Shown one piece after another: positions 26,901-34,126 of a DNA stretch of 36,347 nt. The stretch is taken from IMG/VR virus record IMGVR_UViG_3300047510_001781, positions 1-36,347 of that record. One strand, given 5' to 3'. Position 1 is the stretch's first letter; each line of letters starts with the position of its first letter. The stretch is from a virus. The position numbers were made by a program, and so were the translations under genes. Below the pieces are notes generated by a model. The model saw only the letters and a list, made by a program, of their open reading frames with translations, had not been told where the DNA came from and did no database searches.

Positions 26901-29900
26901 ATAATCAGATTGCTTAATTCTAGGAAGAATCTGGTTTCCTGACTCTAACGTTTCGATATACCACAATCCTTCATCGCCTACTGCGGCATCATATTTCAAT
27001 GGTGAACGACGCTTATCGGCATAAGTATAGAATTGAGCAGTGCTTCCAGGAGCAAATGTTACTGGGTTGATATTATCAATAGCATCTGTAAATGTCAGGT
27101 GAATTGTGAAAGTTTTTGTTCCTGAGTATCTTGCATAGTAGTAAGTCTGTGGATCTACAACAGTTCCACCGAAGTTAGAAGCAAGAGTTGGTAGCGAAGA
27201 ACCTGTAATATCTGCTCCAGTTCTGAAAAACACTCTCTGTGGAGTGATATTATCAGAAGGAACATCAAATACATGAGGTCTATCTGTTTCAAGAATTGTG
27301 CTGGAACCAGACAATAAGTTTGTCTGATAGCGATGGAGATCATAATTAGTATCTAGAAGATACTGATAAACATCAATCTCAACATCTTTATCAATGCTAT
27401 CTGTTTCTGGCGAATAGATATAAATTCCAGCACAAGAGTTCTCTTCGCTAGTGGCAAGAAGCAGAGTTTGCTGGTTATCACCATTGAATCCAATACTGTT
27501 GGAGTAATCAAATGGATCTGTCTTTCTTCCTGGAGCAATTACATAATATGTTGTATTTGTATCAAATCCTTTTGGAAGACGAATCAAACGCTTATCTGGA
27601 TTTGTTCCTTTCTTTGCTCTAGGAACAAGTCTGACAGGAGTTCCAGTCTCCATATCGTGTGGGTTAGTAGTATTGTTTCCTTGAGAATCTTTTTCTACTA
27701 AGTTGAATAGGGTTGCTCTTTGTGCTAGAGAAGCAGTGCTTAATACCGAAGGAACACGAGGAACAGTTCCGATACCAGAATTTAAAATAGTATCAATAAT
27801 ATTGAAGTAAATAATAATACCATCTACAACACTAGCACATTCTCCACCTGGGGATGAGATTGATCCATCACCTAAAGCAGTGTAATTGTAGTCTTGAATT
27901 ACTGCTTCATCAGTTGTTGGTTCTAAATCAGTAGACCAAACTCCTGTTTCTAGTTTAACATACAAATTAACGCTAGGTAATGTAGAAGTAGCATTTACTG
28001 TTGTTCCTAAATCAAATCTAGATCCATAAACACCAAGTTGAATTTGATTAGCAGCAAGACCATTTTGACCATCACCAATTTTCTTGATGTATGCGTTGTC
28101 TGGAATGGTTGATGTTTGACTAACTACCGTGTTTTGATCGGCAGGGATGGTGTTAACAGATTCAACCTTCATGCCAATTGCCAATCCAATCGTGCTGGGA
28201 ACCGTAACAATTGAAGATCCAGATACAGTAGAAGCACCAGTAATATAAGTATCATGATTTCTCATTGCAGAAATCGCTAGATTTCTAACATACTTCCATG
28301 CTTCTAGGGTTTCTGTCTTCTCGTTTTCGATGTAATCTAATGTGAAACCATCTTGGTTGCCATCTGTAGTATCATTAGCAAGAGGAATTGCAGTATAGTA
28401 TGCTTCAGCAGCATTAATTACATTTTCATTTCCACCTAGTCTTAGATCAGAAACTACCGCTTCAACAATATATCCAATATCTCTCTTACACTTACTTGCT
28501 TCACTAACTTGTGACCACTGACCAGGATTTACAACAGGAAGATCTGATAGATTTCCATTAGATAGAGCAGTAATAAGAATATGTGATAATGTATCAATAG
28601 TATATCTTACATTTGCACAATCATAGGAACCATTAGTAACTACTGGCAGATTGTTTAAATTACCAGCAACTAGTGTTGTTGTAACAATACCAAACAAGTT
28701 AGTAATACTATCTTGAACATCTATACAAGTAGAAGCATTTCCAGACTCGTTGTAAGTAACGTCTGAACCACCAACACTATAACTTGGAGGACCAAAAGAT
28801 AAATTAAAATTCTTAGAGTAAAGTTGATTTGTTACTGCTTTCTTCGCTGCATCTCTAGCAGCATTAAAAGCAGTTACAGATTCAGTAACTTCATCAACTA
28901 AACCATTTGTTAGTAATGTTGTAGCGTTGGCATAATATTCTCTAGTAGCATCTACAGTAAATTCATTGCCACCCCAGAATAAATCTTGAGCAATAGAATC
29001 AACAATAAATCCAATATCTCTACGGCATTTTGCTTCACCGTCAAGAGGAGTTCCTCTCGTTTCAGTAATATCAGTTACATCGGTTGAATCTCCTGAAGAA
29101 ACTGCAGTTGTTACTATATTGGTTAATGTAGTAATAGATGCCTGAACATCATCACAAGATGCTGGATCTGTGTTGCTTCCTGTTAAAGGATCTGCTGTTA
29201 AAGTTAAATCTTTTGAGTATAACTGGTTTGCAACAGCTAACTTCATCATATCTCTTGCTTTATTAAAAGCAACGATAGATTCTGCCTCCTCTCCCACTAA
29301 ACCATTTGAAAGAGGATCTAGGTTTTCATCAAAATATTGTAACGCAAATTTTCTAGAATAAACATTACCAAGAATAGAAAGATCTAAAGATACTGCATCA
29401 ATAAAGAACCCAATATCTCTCTTACACTTAACTTCTCCTTCAGGAACAGTTCCTGTGTTCTCTGCAGGTAAACTAGACAAATTGCCAGCAGAAACAGAAG
29501 AAGTAACAATTGTGGTTAAAGTTGTAATTGCTAACTGAACGTTTGCACAAGATGCTGGATCTGTGTTGCTTCCTGTTAAAGGATCTGCAGTTACAGTAAG
29601 ATCTTTGACAGTTAACTGATTAGCAACAGCCAATTTCATCAAGTCTCTTGCCTTGTTGAAAGCAGTATTTGATTGTGTTTCCTCACCCTGCAATCCGTTT
29701 GTAATCCAAGCATTTCCTGCCTGATTAAAGTATTGTTGAATAAATTTTCTGCTATATTGATTGCTATTTTCTAGTGAAATATCGAGAGAAATAGCATCAA
29801 TAAAATATCCAATGTCTCTCTGACATTTTGCTGGATCAGGATTAACAAATCCAGGATGACTTATAGCAATTTGTGCGTAAGCTCCATTGATAATTTCCTG

Positions 29901-32900
29901 TCTATTAAGTTGAATTAGACGATATGCATCTTTATACCTAGATGATGACAAAGTTTGAGCATCTCCAGGATAATAAAAATCAGGATGCTGAATTGCAATT
30001 TCTGCTGCAGCTCTATCAATAATTTCTTGCTTGTTTAATTGAATGAGTCTGTAAGAATCCTTATAACGAGAGAATGCATTTGTTTGGGCATCTCCAGGAT
30101 AATAAAAATCAGGATGTGAAAGTGCAATAGCAGCTTCCGCTCTATCAATAATTTCTTGACGATTGGCAGTAATTAATCCTGAAGCATCTTTGTATCTACC
30201 AGCTGGATTATCATTATTATTGGGATCAATTTGAATAGTTGAAACATAAAATTCTCCAGTAGCTTGAGTAACTCCTGGATTATCTGGGAGATTAACTGTA
30301 AATGAATTGGCAGTTAATCCTGTTGCAAGAACAGTAAAATCACCATTATATGCAGATTGAGTAGCACCAGAAATACTGATAATATCACCTGCTACTAGAT
30401 TATGGGGATCCACTGTAGTAACAGTTGCAACTAAACCACTGCTCGTGATTGCATCATTTTGAGTATTTAAAATACTAGTTGAACCTAGTAAGTTTGAGAT
30501 TGCTTTCTTTGCCCAATCTTTTGCTCTTCTGAAAGCATAAACTGATTGAGGAATTTCACCAACCAAACCATCATCAATCAAATCCCCAACGCCATCAAAA
30601 TACGCTCTAGTTACTTCTACAATAGCAGCATTTCCACCATTATAGAGATCATCAGCAAGACCGTCAACAAAATAACCTAGGTCTCTCTTACACTTTTCTC
30701 CATCAGCAGCAGTTCCAGTCAAATTAGCATTCCAGTTAGGATATGCTTCGATCATCATGCTATATGCATACTGAATAATTTCATCGCGGTTTGATCTAAT
30801 TAAATTAGATGCATCACGATATCTACCAGTTTCAGATGTAATATTTGGGTTTACATACGAAATATTTTGAAGATCTGGAAATTTTTCTAGAATATATCCA
30901 AATGCTTCTGCTTGAATAAACTCTTTGTTTGATTCAATTAAATTAGCAGCATCTTGCTTTAGATTGTAATCAACTGTAAAGTCATCACCAGTTGGTTTGA
31001 GTGAAGTTAAAGAAGAAACCCATTTTTTAAATCCAGAATACTTTAGTTTTGCTTCTTTAGCGCCAGTGCTGTCTAGTTTAACATAGATTTTTTCATCTCT
31101 CTTCGCACCAAGACGATACCCACTAATAGTAGCAGCTGGTCTATCATCTGGGAAGATAGCGTCATCAGATCCAAGATACAATTTAGTTAAGTTTTCAGAA
31201 ACTTTACTCTTTTGAACATCAAAAACATAATATTGATTTTTGATAGTTTTAAGAGTAGATAAAGCTTTAGGAGGAACAATATCTGTAATGTAACCGCCCT
31301 TGTCTTGGTTGAAGGCAAACCCTTTGTAACCAACCGAGTGCATCGATGTGTTACCAAAGTTTGAGTTCGAGTTAGTGATAGACATATCACCACCAGACTC
31401 AAGCAGGAAGTGATCAGCAAAACCTACAGCGAAGATCGAAACGTTCTGAATGAAGGAGTCATCCGAAGCACGAACGTGGAAGTTTCTCCAATCATCTTTC
31501 CAGTATGCATCACCCTTAATGTGATAAGGAGTGGTAGCAAATGCATCAGTTAGAGGAGCTTGGTTCCATGTGTTACTAAACTCATCATAGCGAATGAATG
31601 CACGGTCATCTCTCTGTAGCGAAACACCCGTATACTGAGCGATAACCATCGACTTGAAACCAGTCGCTTTGCGACCATCTGCCCAGATACCACAAATACC
31701 CCAAGTTGAACGAATCGAAACGTTGAAGACGTATGGCGATGCTGATTCTACCGAGTCAACTTCTGCTTGAACCGTTGCATTAGGATCAAGGGCAATTGCA
31801 GAAGAAGCAGTATAAGTTGTTCCGCTAACTAGACCGAGACCAGTAGCGGTGGTTTGAATGCGATAAGTAAATTCTTTTGGATCAATAGGATTGATAGAAT
31901 ATACTTTAAATACTCCATTTAATGATACATTTAATCCATTATTTGCAATCGCTACATACTGACCAGGGAAAAATCCATGGTTGATTTTAGTTCTTACACT
32001 TACTTCAACGATTCCTGGTGGAGTAGAATCAACTACTTTAATTTCGTCAAGTCTGATAGCATCTTGCAGAGGACCTACAATTCTATTTTCCTGAACTCTG
32101 AAATCGAATTCTCTACTTCTAATAACAAGTAAATTCCACTTATTTTCATCGCTAGATGGAATTACATTAGTAGAAATTTGCGAAGCAACATATGCTTTAC
32201 CATTATATAATACTCGATCTCCAACAGAGTATGCAGTTGTTGAATCCCATGATTCGGAAACAGGAACGTTCGAACCTTCTACATATACGTCATCAATTGC
32301 TGGTTGATAATCACTGAATACTCTAGCAATTTTTCTGTAGAGTAATCCTAAATCTTCCTTATCAGCAAACACAAAGTTTGTGATTTTGTGGTGAGAAAAT
32401 TCAGGAATTGCTAGATTAGTATTATCATTTGGTTGAGTATAAACTTTACCAATTCCAAGAGGAGAACCAACATCAAATAGAGGTGAAGTATTCTCCAAAT
32501 CACCATCAAAAATCGTAAACTGCCAGAAGTAGCAACCACCTGTTACGTTGAACAGAGCTGTGCGAGGAATATCCTTATCTGCAGGATCTGGAACATAGAG
32601 TGGTCTGACATGAGTTCTTCTTAAGTCGCTACCAACTAGCGAAGTTCCTCTAGGAATAGTCGCGCCACCCTCACGACCATTAAATTTGTAAAGAATATTA
32701 TCTGGATCAGATAGATCAAAACTTACATTTTCATTTGCTTCCCACTCACCAGTTGACTGATTATACTGAAAAATAGGAAGATCCGCGACATTTTCAATGC
32801 CAGGGCGGTTATCAATATAGTGCTCACCAGGAGCAAGCATAATAGAAAACTGGTCAAAACGATCATTATCTACATCAGGTAGATATGAAAATCTAGCAGC

Positions 32901-33053
32901 TTCTAAGAATGCTCTCTGAATACTTTTAAAGGGTCTGAGTAGACTATTTCCTCTGTTGTCTAACGAATCACTAGCGTTAAAATCATCAGGAGATACATAT
33001 AGATATTTACCAGATTTACTGGAAATTAGATTATCTAGTCTTGTTAATGGCAT
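20982..33053 (-). CDS. Giant virion structural/fibre protein, 4,023 aa
   Basis: One uninterrupted frame fills a third of the window. The N-terminus (GNSLLRPFKSIQRAFLEAARF) and the next few hundred residues look like a beta-helix, as in phage fibre proteins that begin with an attachment and pectate-lyase-like region. Residues 700-1600 contain tandem repeats keyed by KCxRDIG at 787, 1076, 1209, 1342 and 1521, and by RYKDAxxLIxxN units. Later parts are Thr/Asn/Ser/Gly-rich beta repeats (e.g. the NNSATTGTQTIDIGN region). No enzymatic motif or signal peptide seen. T4-like cyanophages carry comparable giant structural proteins; its exact virion position is unknown. It follows a late promoter and is the first gene of the fibre block. 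Confidence 0.85.
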   Translation of the reverse strand: MPLTRLDNLISSKSGKYLYVSPDDFNASDSLDNRGNSLLRPFKSIQRAFLEAARFSYLPDVDNDRFDQFSIMLAPGEHYIDNRPGIENVADLPIFQYNQSTGEWEANENVSFDLSDPDNILYKFNGREGGATIPRGTSLVGSDLRRTHVRPLYVPDPADKDIPRTALFNVTGGCYFWQFTIFDGDLENTSPLFDVGSPLGIGKVYTQPNDNTNLAIPEFSHHKITNFVFADKEDLGLLYRKIARVFSDYQPAIDDVYVEGSNVPVSESWDSTTAYSVGDRVLYNGKAYVASQISTNVIPSSDENKWNLLVIRSREFDFRVQENRIVGPLQDAIRLDEIKVVDSTPPGIVEVSVRTKINHGFFPGQYVAIANNGLNVSLNGVFKVYSINPIDPKEFTYRIQTTATGLGLVSGTTYTASSAIALDPNATVQAEVDSVESASPYVFNVSIRSTWGICGIWADGRKATGFKSMVIAQYTGVSLQRDDRAFIRYDEFSNTWNQAPLTDAFATTPYHIKGDAYWKDDWRNFHVRASDDSFIQNVSIFAVGFADHFLLESGGDMSITNSNSNFGNTSMHSVGYKGFAFNQDKGGYITDIVPPKALSTLKTIKNQYYVFDVQKSKVSENLTKLYLGSDDAIFPDDRPAATISGYRLGAKRDEKIYVKLDSTGAKEAKLKYSGFKKWVSSLTSLKPTGDDFTVDYNLKQDAANLIESNKEFIQAEAFGYILEKFPDLQNISYVNPNITSETGRYRDASNLIRSNRDEIIQYAYSMMIEAYPNWNANLTGTAADGEKCKRDLGYFVDGLADDLYNGGNAAIVEVTRAYFDGVGDLIDDGLVGEIPQSVYAFRRAKDWAKKAISNLLGSTSILNTQNDAITSSGLVATVTTVDPHNLVAGDIISISGATQSAYNGDFTVLATGLTANSFTVNLPDNPGVTQATGEFYVSTIQIDPNNNDNPAGRYKDASGLITANRQEIIDRAEAAIALSHPDFYYPGDAQTNAFSRYKDSYRLIQLNKQEIIDRAAAEIAIQHPDFYYPGDAQTLSSSRYKDAYRLIQLNRQEIINGAYAQIAISHPGFVNPDPAKCQRDIGYFIDAISLDISLENSNQYSRKFIQQYFNQAGNAWITNGLQGEETQSNTAFNKARDLMKLAVANQLTVKDLTVTADPLTGSNTDPASCANVQLAITTLTTIVTSSVSAGNLSSLPAENTGTVPEGEVKCKRDIGFFIDAVSLDLSILGNVYSRKFALQYFDENLDPLSNGLVGEEAESIVAFNKARDMMKLAVANQLYSKDLTLTADPLTGSNTDPASCDDVQASITTLTNIVTTAVSSGDSTDVTDITETRGTPLDGEAKCRRDIGFIVDSIAQDLFWGGNEFTVDATREYYANATTLLTNGLVDEVTESVTAFNAARDAAKKAVTNQLYSKNFNLSFGPPSYSVGGSDVTYNESGNASTCIDVQDSITNLFGIVTTTLVAGNLNNLPVVTNGSYDCANVRYTIDTLSHILITALSNGNLSDLPVVNPGQWSQVSEASKCKRDIGYIVEAVVSDLRLGGNENVINAAEAYYTAIPLANDTTDGNQDGFTLDYIENEKTETLEAWKYVRNLAISAMRNHDTYITGASTVSGSSIVTVPSTIGLAIGMKVESVNTIPADQNTVVSQTSTIPDNAYIKKIGDGQNGLAANQIQLGVYGSRFDLGTTVNATSTLPSVNLYVKLETGVWSTDLEPTTDEAVIQDYNYTALGDGSISSPGGECASVVDGIIIYFNIIDTILNSGIGTVPRVPSVLSTASLAQRATLFNLVEKDSQGNNTTNPHDMETGTPVRLVPRAKKGTNPDKRLIRLPKGFDTNTTYYVIAPGRKTDPFDYSNSIGFNGDNQQTLLLATSEENSCAGIYIYSPETDSIDKDVEIDVYQYLLDTNYDLHRYQTNLLSGSSTILETDRPHVFDVPSDNITPQRVFFRTGADITGSSLPTLASNFGGTVVDPQTYYYARYSGTKTFTIHLTFTDAIDNINPVTFAPGSTAQFYTYADKRRSPLKYDAAVGDEGLWYIETLESGNQILPRIKQSDYETRLRTTDSWYERIEDNRTPEDRIYRFRYVIPKNLKTVRDPLNGFVFKIRTDEKRRLLPQKIVLKPTAAGNTVATFNAPTSGERLGLTKTELVTLDPNFVSTYDPYNSTYAKRIETTSKVAFTIQSAKKKEIQGKEYLELTVFDIGVDNNDYKTKLFTTVKIDAPEGGDGIFVNSIANSNNTNKVTWDGNSKGTAYVHSYFAYENNYYMILKDFSGNSEINYSPFTETVFTQGDVTATLLENPNGGRNDIKNNLYVIEGANTYTVTPGDTVNDDNGVSYTVASVEDVSDMESTFYIFDIDEIRRRIPGQQDGVYYLTCVRGDISPYPTGSGVGTNFKNFKFSQPISKIYPEFYKNDPEWYKGIDPESETLLDPPATISAADNYVHGLVTVNDAKGSLTKETILDFIADPGTGSYTYSGENAVQAQNGSASAGSESRKIPIGGDSDYPLEQKVYLELRRPSIARSGNHTFEYLGFGPGNYSTGFPARQEVVLTDTQDFYAQAKRENAGIVFYTGLNSNGDLYIGNRKINAITGEETFLESAQLVESADDADNIGTLVTTFDSPVTFNDIITVNGVDGSGESTFNSPLIINNATAFGTTENYPSLKVVTGSGTAVGYDAYLEFNISGQKTGDILIHQNTVTSAIFDFNTRGSQDYTMRVALSNRAPDFANTFGTTTNGPTQTQNTNFGSKSPLKSGDMQFKGLQTLFTGSLGWIFANDYVSITTNSTSENPDPQLLGIQGSETGTKIRLNYNTGVSNNSLGITASSQIRIQGATGSLVNLNGVWSVVSDEVDPFDGAADSVVVRINTNLPVFDINQNNANGYPVNSVAQPSIEVASSRTAFKEFGVIGAEVIRTETSTYGDFKLGINTVARAAHSAYQTAWVSEETEPRANLDVVGNTYISGRSVPKFLTETTNAKTELAVRDAFIVGGNSETPGISSALRVATTSLTIQSYNNTSTTSCTITTVESHGLSSVDTTWFANVEFKDGPNSTKSGVYRVTAVSGTNTITITNQTGYELSGLTVGNTAYATGNITLTRGNQTNSYTVNESVTGSLYGRLGVNTTLPVLLEQLTKTGSTVTVLTRVPHGFFDGENVKISVSTSGYTQFSSNSVTITNCTEDTFDFTTTDTTSNFNATTVTGYVSNEALLDREFVVRGDGRLTGNLEVKGNTTISGTNLDTTNTTLNLYNTTATTVNAFGDVLSLDIGNNSATTGTQTIDIGNYAATQTLTVGDAATTSNLYIHRNSKTSVIDIGTVSQGTLSGGVLHNSQVTIGGAWNNTTGFFRVGNRNSIFDSDSIEIGAGPSITSSQFVRIFTQANELRLFDTGGASIVQLCRNAGELSIASDGGTTTINNSLLVKASQQVDGNIILNGGLNSGTVEVVRGAWGTTAVSHSEGSIQNRNIDFYKYTIINKNIDAGSSTYWGGTQFQVSGSTTSEYFLGLDQIATANDFSVGDYILVDRARHTAQIAFVARNSNVTTITTTKAHGFTTGLKVEIDCSDNNFDIALSSNVTITVTGDNTFTFSQTGTNVSQAAATGTVKQPDNQAKSELLKVTEITNISNTADPNGLRIKVLRAQDGTVLRTDHPDGVLLSKFVKFDNASWIINDGGINTTEDEVTTAEFGGAITTNDYLRLSDLEIVKVAALLDNNIQVLRLTDGGDPAVTKFEVESTTGSLTAVGSIAFGLGADASFGNTLAGKFTVAASSGNTNIAGTLTVENTLTLNGSTTVNTQFFKITNGAASPAIKFQVDTANGNTIINGGNFNIFAEDGTTSKLSLNNSSGDIVVAGTLSANGSGTNTYAGNLLVNGSGTQGGNLTVQQDSVTRFKVNNTGTIDLGGITSYYGTTGARRWVYVNATVTTAVANVNYFVAPSAITLIKLPTNPVTGDMIRFVDIGGNLTYNVSLVMRAPTGIAVQGDVSNTGSTILGGTFTSSLSGYDGGELVIQTPNAGFGLIYAGSTLNDGSSSSIPNSAQGWWLVEI
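28493..30695. repeat. Five KCxRDIG repeats inside the giant gene
   Basis: The encoded motif KC(K/Q/R)RD(I/L)G recurs at residues 787, 1076, 1209, 1342 and 1521. Each is followed by a (V/I)D or VE segment, a tyrosine-containing helix and an AFNxARD-type segment. The units at 1076 and 1209 also share a 43-base identical block (29153-29195 and 29546-29588) encoding DPLTGSNTDPASC. Confidence 0.8.
29829..30197. repeat. Three 43-residue tandem repeats inside the giant gene
   Basis: Units start at residues 953, 996 and 1039 (RYKDASGLI, RYKDSYRLI, RYKDAYRLI), with a shared helix ending NRQEII or NKQEII and the tail HPDFYYPGDAQT in the first two. The DNA period is 129 bases. Related single units occur earlier (RYRDASNLIRSNRDEIIQ and DAANLIESNKEFIQAE), so this is a wider repeat family that expanded here. 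Confidence 0.85.
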
Positions 33054-33093
33054 CTTCTCAGTTACCCTAATTAATGGTGGATTTCTTCTGAGT

Positions 33094-33101
33094 TATTTAT
33101 A
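33094..33101 (-). promoter_or_regulatory. T4-type late promoter TATAAATA
   Basis: TATAAATA on the minus strand, directly after the terminator of the tRNA unit and about 40 bases before the giant gene's ATG (33053). The predicted start is near 33088. It should launch the long late transcript through the fibre block. Confidence 0.85.
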
Positions 33102-33102
33102 C

Positions 33103-33129
33103 AAAAAAACCTCAGGATTACCTGAGGTT
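33103..33129 (-). terminator. Rho-independent terminator of the tRNA unit
   Basis: A perfect 9-base stem (33108-33116 with 33121-33129) around a 4-base loop is followed on the minus strand by seven T residues. It should end transcription of the tRNA unit and insulate it from the late promoter that begins a few bases on. Confidence 0.9.
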
Positions 33130-33151
33130 AAGTGACTTCCTTCACACGGAG

Positions 33152-33223
33152 AGCCCCCGATCTGATTCGAACAGACGACCAGCGGTTTACAAAACCGCTG
33201 CTCTACCACTGAGCTACAAGGGC
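33152..33223 (-). tRNA. tRNA-Thr(UGU)
   Basis: A full cloverleaf of 72 bases: 7-bp acceptor stem with G-T pairs, anticodon stem GCGGT/ACCGC, loop TTTGTAA with anticodon TGT, and a TTCGAAT T-loop. CCA is not encoded. It reads ACA codons, which suit an AT-rich, Thr-rich virion proteome. The 5' end is 1 base from the upstream gene's stop; the terminator follows. Confidence 0.92.
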
Positions 33224-33224
33224 A

Positions 33225-33491
33225 TTAATCATCCTTTGGAAGTAATTCTGGATTTTCAATTTGAAGATCAAACATCAAAGGATGCATTTCTTCCATTATT
33301 AAGTAATTTGATGTTCTCCACATATCTTCATCATCATAATCTCTATGAGATAATGCTTCAGTTTGAACTGAGGGATGATCTTGAATTAGTTGTGGTAATT
33401 CATCAAAAGTATATGGAAGATTTTGTATAAAATACATACGAACAACTTGCCCCATATAAAAGCAATATGCTTGTGATAATGTGTATTTCAT
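33225..33491 (-). CDS. Hypothetical 88-aa protein between tRNA genes
   Basis: A Tyr/Met/Leu/Asp-rich, probably helical soluble protein (MKYTLSQAYCFYMGQVVRMYF...), with no recognised domain. It sits between tRNA-Leu and tRNA-Thr, 1 base from the latter, in a unit that appears early. The 3' arm of the 33496-33522 hairpin overlaps the only ribosome-site-like bases (GGAAA) before its ATG, so processing or structure may control it. Function unknown. Confidence 0.65.
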   Translation of the reverse strand: MKYTLSQAYCFYMGQVVRMYFIQNLPYTFDELPQLIQDHPSVQTEALSHRDYDDEDMWRTSNYLIMEEMHPLMFDLQIENPELLPKDD

Positions 33492-33495
33492 AACA

Positions 33496-33522
33496 TTTCC
33501 ACTACATTATATTTAGTGGAAA
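33496..33522 (-). other. Perfect inverted repeat after tRNA-Leu
   Basis: A 9-base perfect stem (33496-33504 with 33514-33522) around a 9-base loop that contains TATAAT on the minus strand. It begins at the base next to the tRNA-Leu discriminator and ends 5 bases before the 33491 ATG. There is no T tract, so it is not a standard terminator. It may guide tRNA 3' processing or shield the ribosome site. Confidence 0.6.
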
Positions 33523-33606
33523 TAGGGAGAGGGGGACTTGAACCCCCACGGGCAAATGCCCAACAGATTTTAAGTCTGGTGTGTCTACCGATTCCACCAC
33601 CTCCCC
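33523..33606 (-). tRNA. tRNA-Leu(UAA)
   Basis: An 84-base tRNA with the long variable arm of class II (GGGCATTTGCCC), anticodon loop CTTAAAA with anticodon TAA, T-loop TTCAAGT and A at the discriminator. The acceptor has G-T pairs at both ends (1-72 and 7-66), and the anticodon stem has a C-T mismatch at 27-43. CCA is not encoded. A sigma70 promoter lies immediately upstream. Confidence 0.9.
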
Positions 33607-33619
33607 AGGTGATGAGACA

Positions 33620-33648
33620 ATCATAGCAGGTCTTGCTCAGATTGTCAA
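33620..33648 (-). promoter_or_regulatory. Sigma70 promoter before tRNA-Leu
   Basis: On the minus strand, -35 TTGACA (33643-33648) and -10 TATGAT (33620-33625) are 17 bases apart, matching 11 of 12 consensus positions. The -35 abuts the 3' end of tRNA-Lys (33649), and transcription should start near 33613, about 7 bases before tRNA-Leu. It gives a second, internal input for the tRNA-Leu, 88-aa gene and tRNA-Thr. Confidence 0.8.
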
Positions 33649-33721
33649 TGGGTCTGGTCGGGCTCGAACCGACGACTTACAGGTTAAAAGCCCGCTACTC
33701 TACCAACTGAGTTACAGACCC
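33649..33721 (-). tRNA. tRNA-Lys(UUU)
   Basis: A 73-base tRNA with acceptor GGGTCTG/CAGACCC, anticodon loop CTTTTAA with anticodon TTT, T-loop TTCGAGC and discriminator A. CCA is not encoded. It lies 4 bases after tRNA-Met. Confidence 0.93.
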
Positions 33722-33725
33722 ACAG

Positions 33726-33798
33726 TGCTCCTTGAGGGGATCGAACCCACCTTAGCCGAATTATGAGTTCGGTGCATTCGCCAGATTGCTAAAGGAGC
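33726..33798 (-). tRNA. tRNA-Met(CAU), elongator or Ile2-type
   Basis: A 73-base tRNA with acceptor GCTCCTT/AAGGAGC, anticodon stem CCGAA/TTCGG, loop CTCATAA with anticodon CAT and discriminator A. The T-stem has one T-T mismatch. A CAU anticodon can be elongator Met, initiator or an Ile tRNA if modified; the fully paired acceptor end argues against initiator. It abuts the stop of the 62-aa gene. Confidence 0.9.
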
Positions 33799-33987
33799 TC
33801 AGCGATAAATGAAGTTGTCTGTTTTTAACAGTTTACCACATTTTTCCTTTAGTTCAACCAACTCGTTGATCGTAGCACATCGAAAGGTAAGCATGGTTCC
33901 ATTTTCACCTCTGATGATTACCTTCTTATTATAGAGGTCTATGGTGATCCTGTCAAGAGCTTGCTCAGAAGGATTTTTAAGATTCAT
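33799..33987 (-). CDS. Hypothetical 62-aa protein, first gene of the tRNA unit
   Basis: A small, basic beta/alpha protein (ITIDLYNKKVIIRGENGTM, then a helix INELVELKEKCGKLLK). No domain recognised. Its stop is directly followed by tRNA-Met, so transcript processing probably releases both. A consensus promoter lies 24-60 bases before its ATG, and the leader is about 24 bases. Function unknown. Confidence 0.65.
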   Translation of the reverse strand: MNLKNPSEQALDRITIDLYNKKVIIRGENGTMLTFRCATINELVELKEKCGKLLKTDNFIYR

Positions 33988-34017
33988 AAGACCCAGACCT
34001 CAAAGCGCCACATTGCT

Positions 34018-34046
34018 AGTATAGCGGTATTTAGAGGTTCTGTCAA
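34018..34046 (-). promoter_or_regulatory. Sigma70 promoter of the tRNA unit
   Basis: On the minus strand, -35 TTGACA (34041-34046) and -10 TATACT (34018-34023) are 17 bases apart, matching 11 of 12 consensus positions. Transcription should start near 34011, just before the 62-aa gene. Confidence 0.85.
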
Positions 34047-34126
34047 GCTCGACTTTTTTGACCAAAAATTTGCCGAGATTTTTTTTGCGACCTTTTGGTA
34101 ATTGAAGGTCAATTTTGAAATCGCTA

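Noticed and set aside
29829-30197. CRISPR-like regular repeats
   Set aside because: The 129-base period is entirely in-frame coding repeats with no unique spacers.
34050-34126. A/T-rich stretch with short inverted repeats after the gp5-like gene
   Set aside because: Stems are short and the run after the best stem is A rather than T on the transcribed strand, so no intrinsic terminator can be supported.
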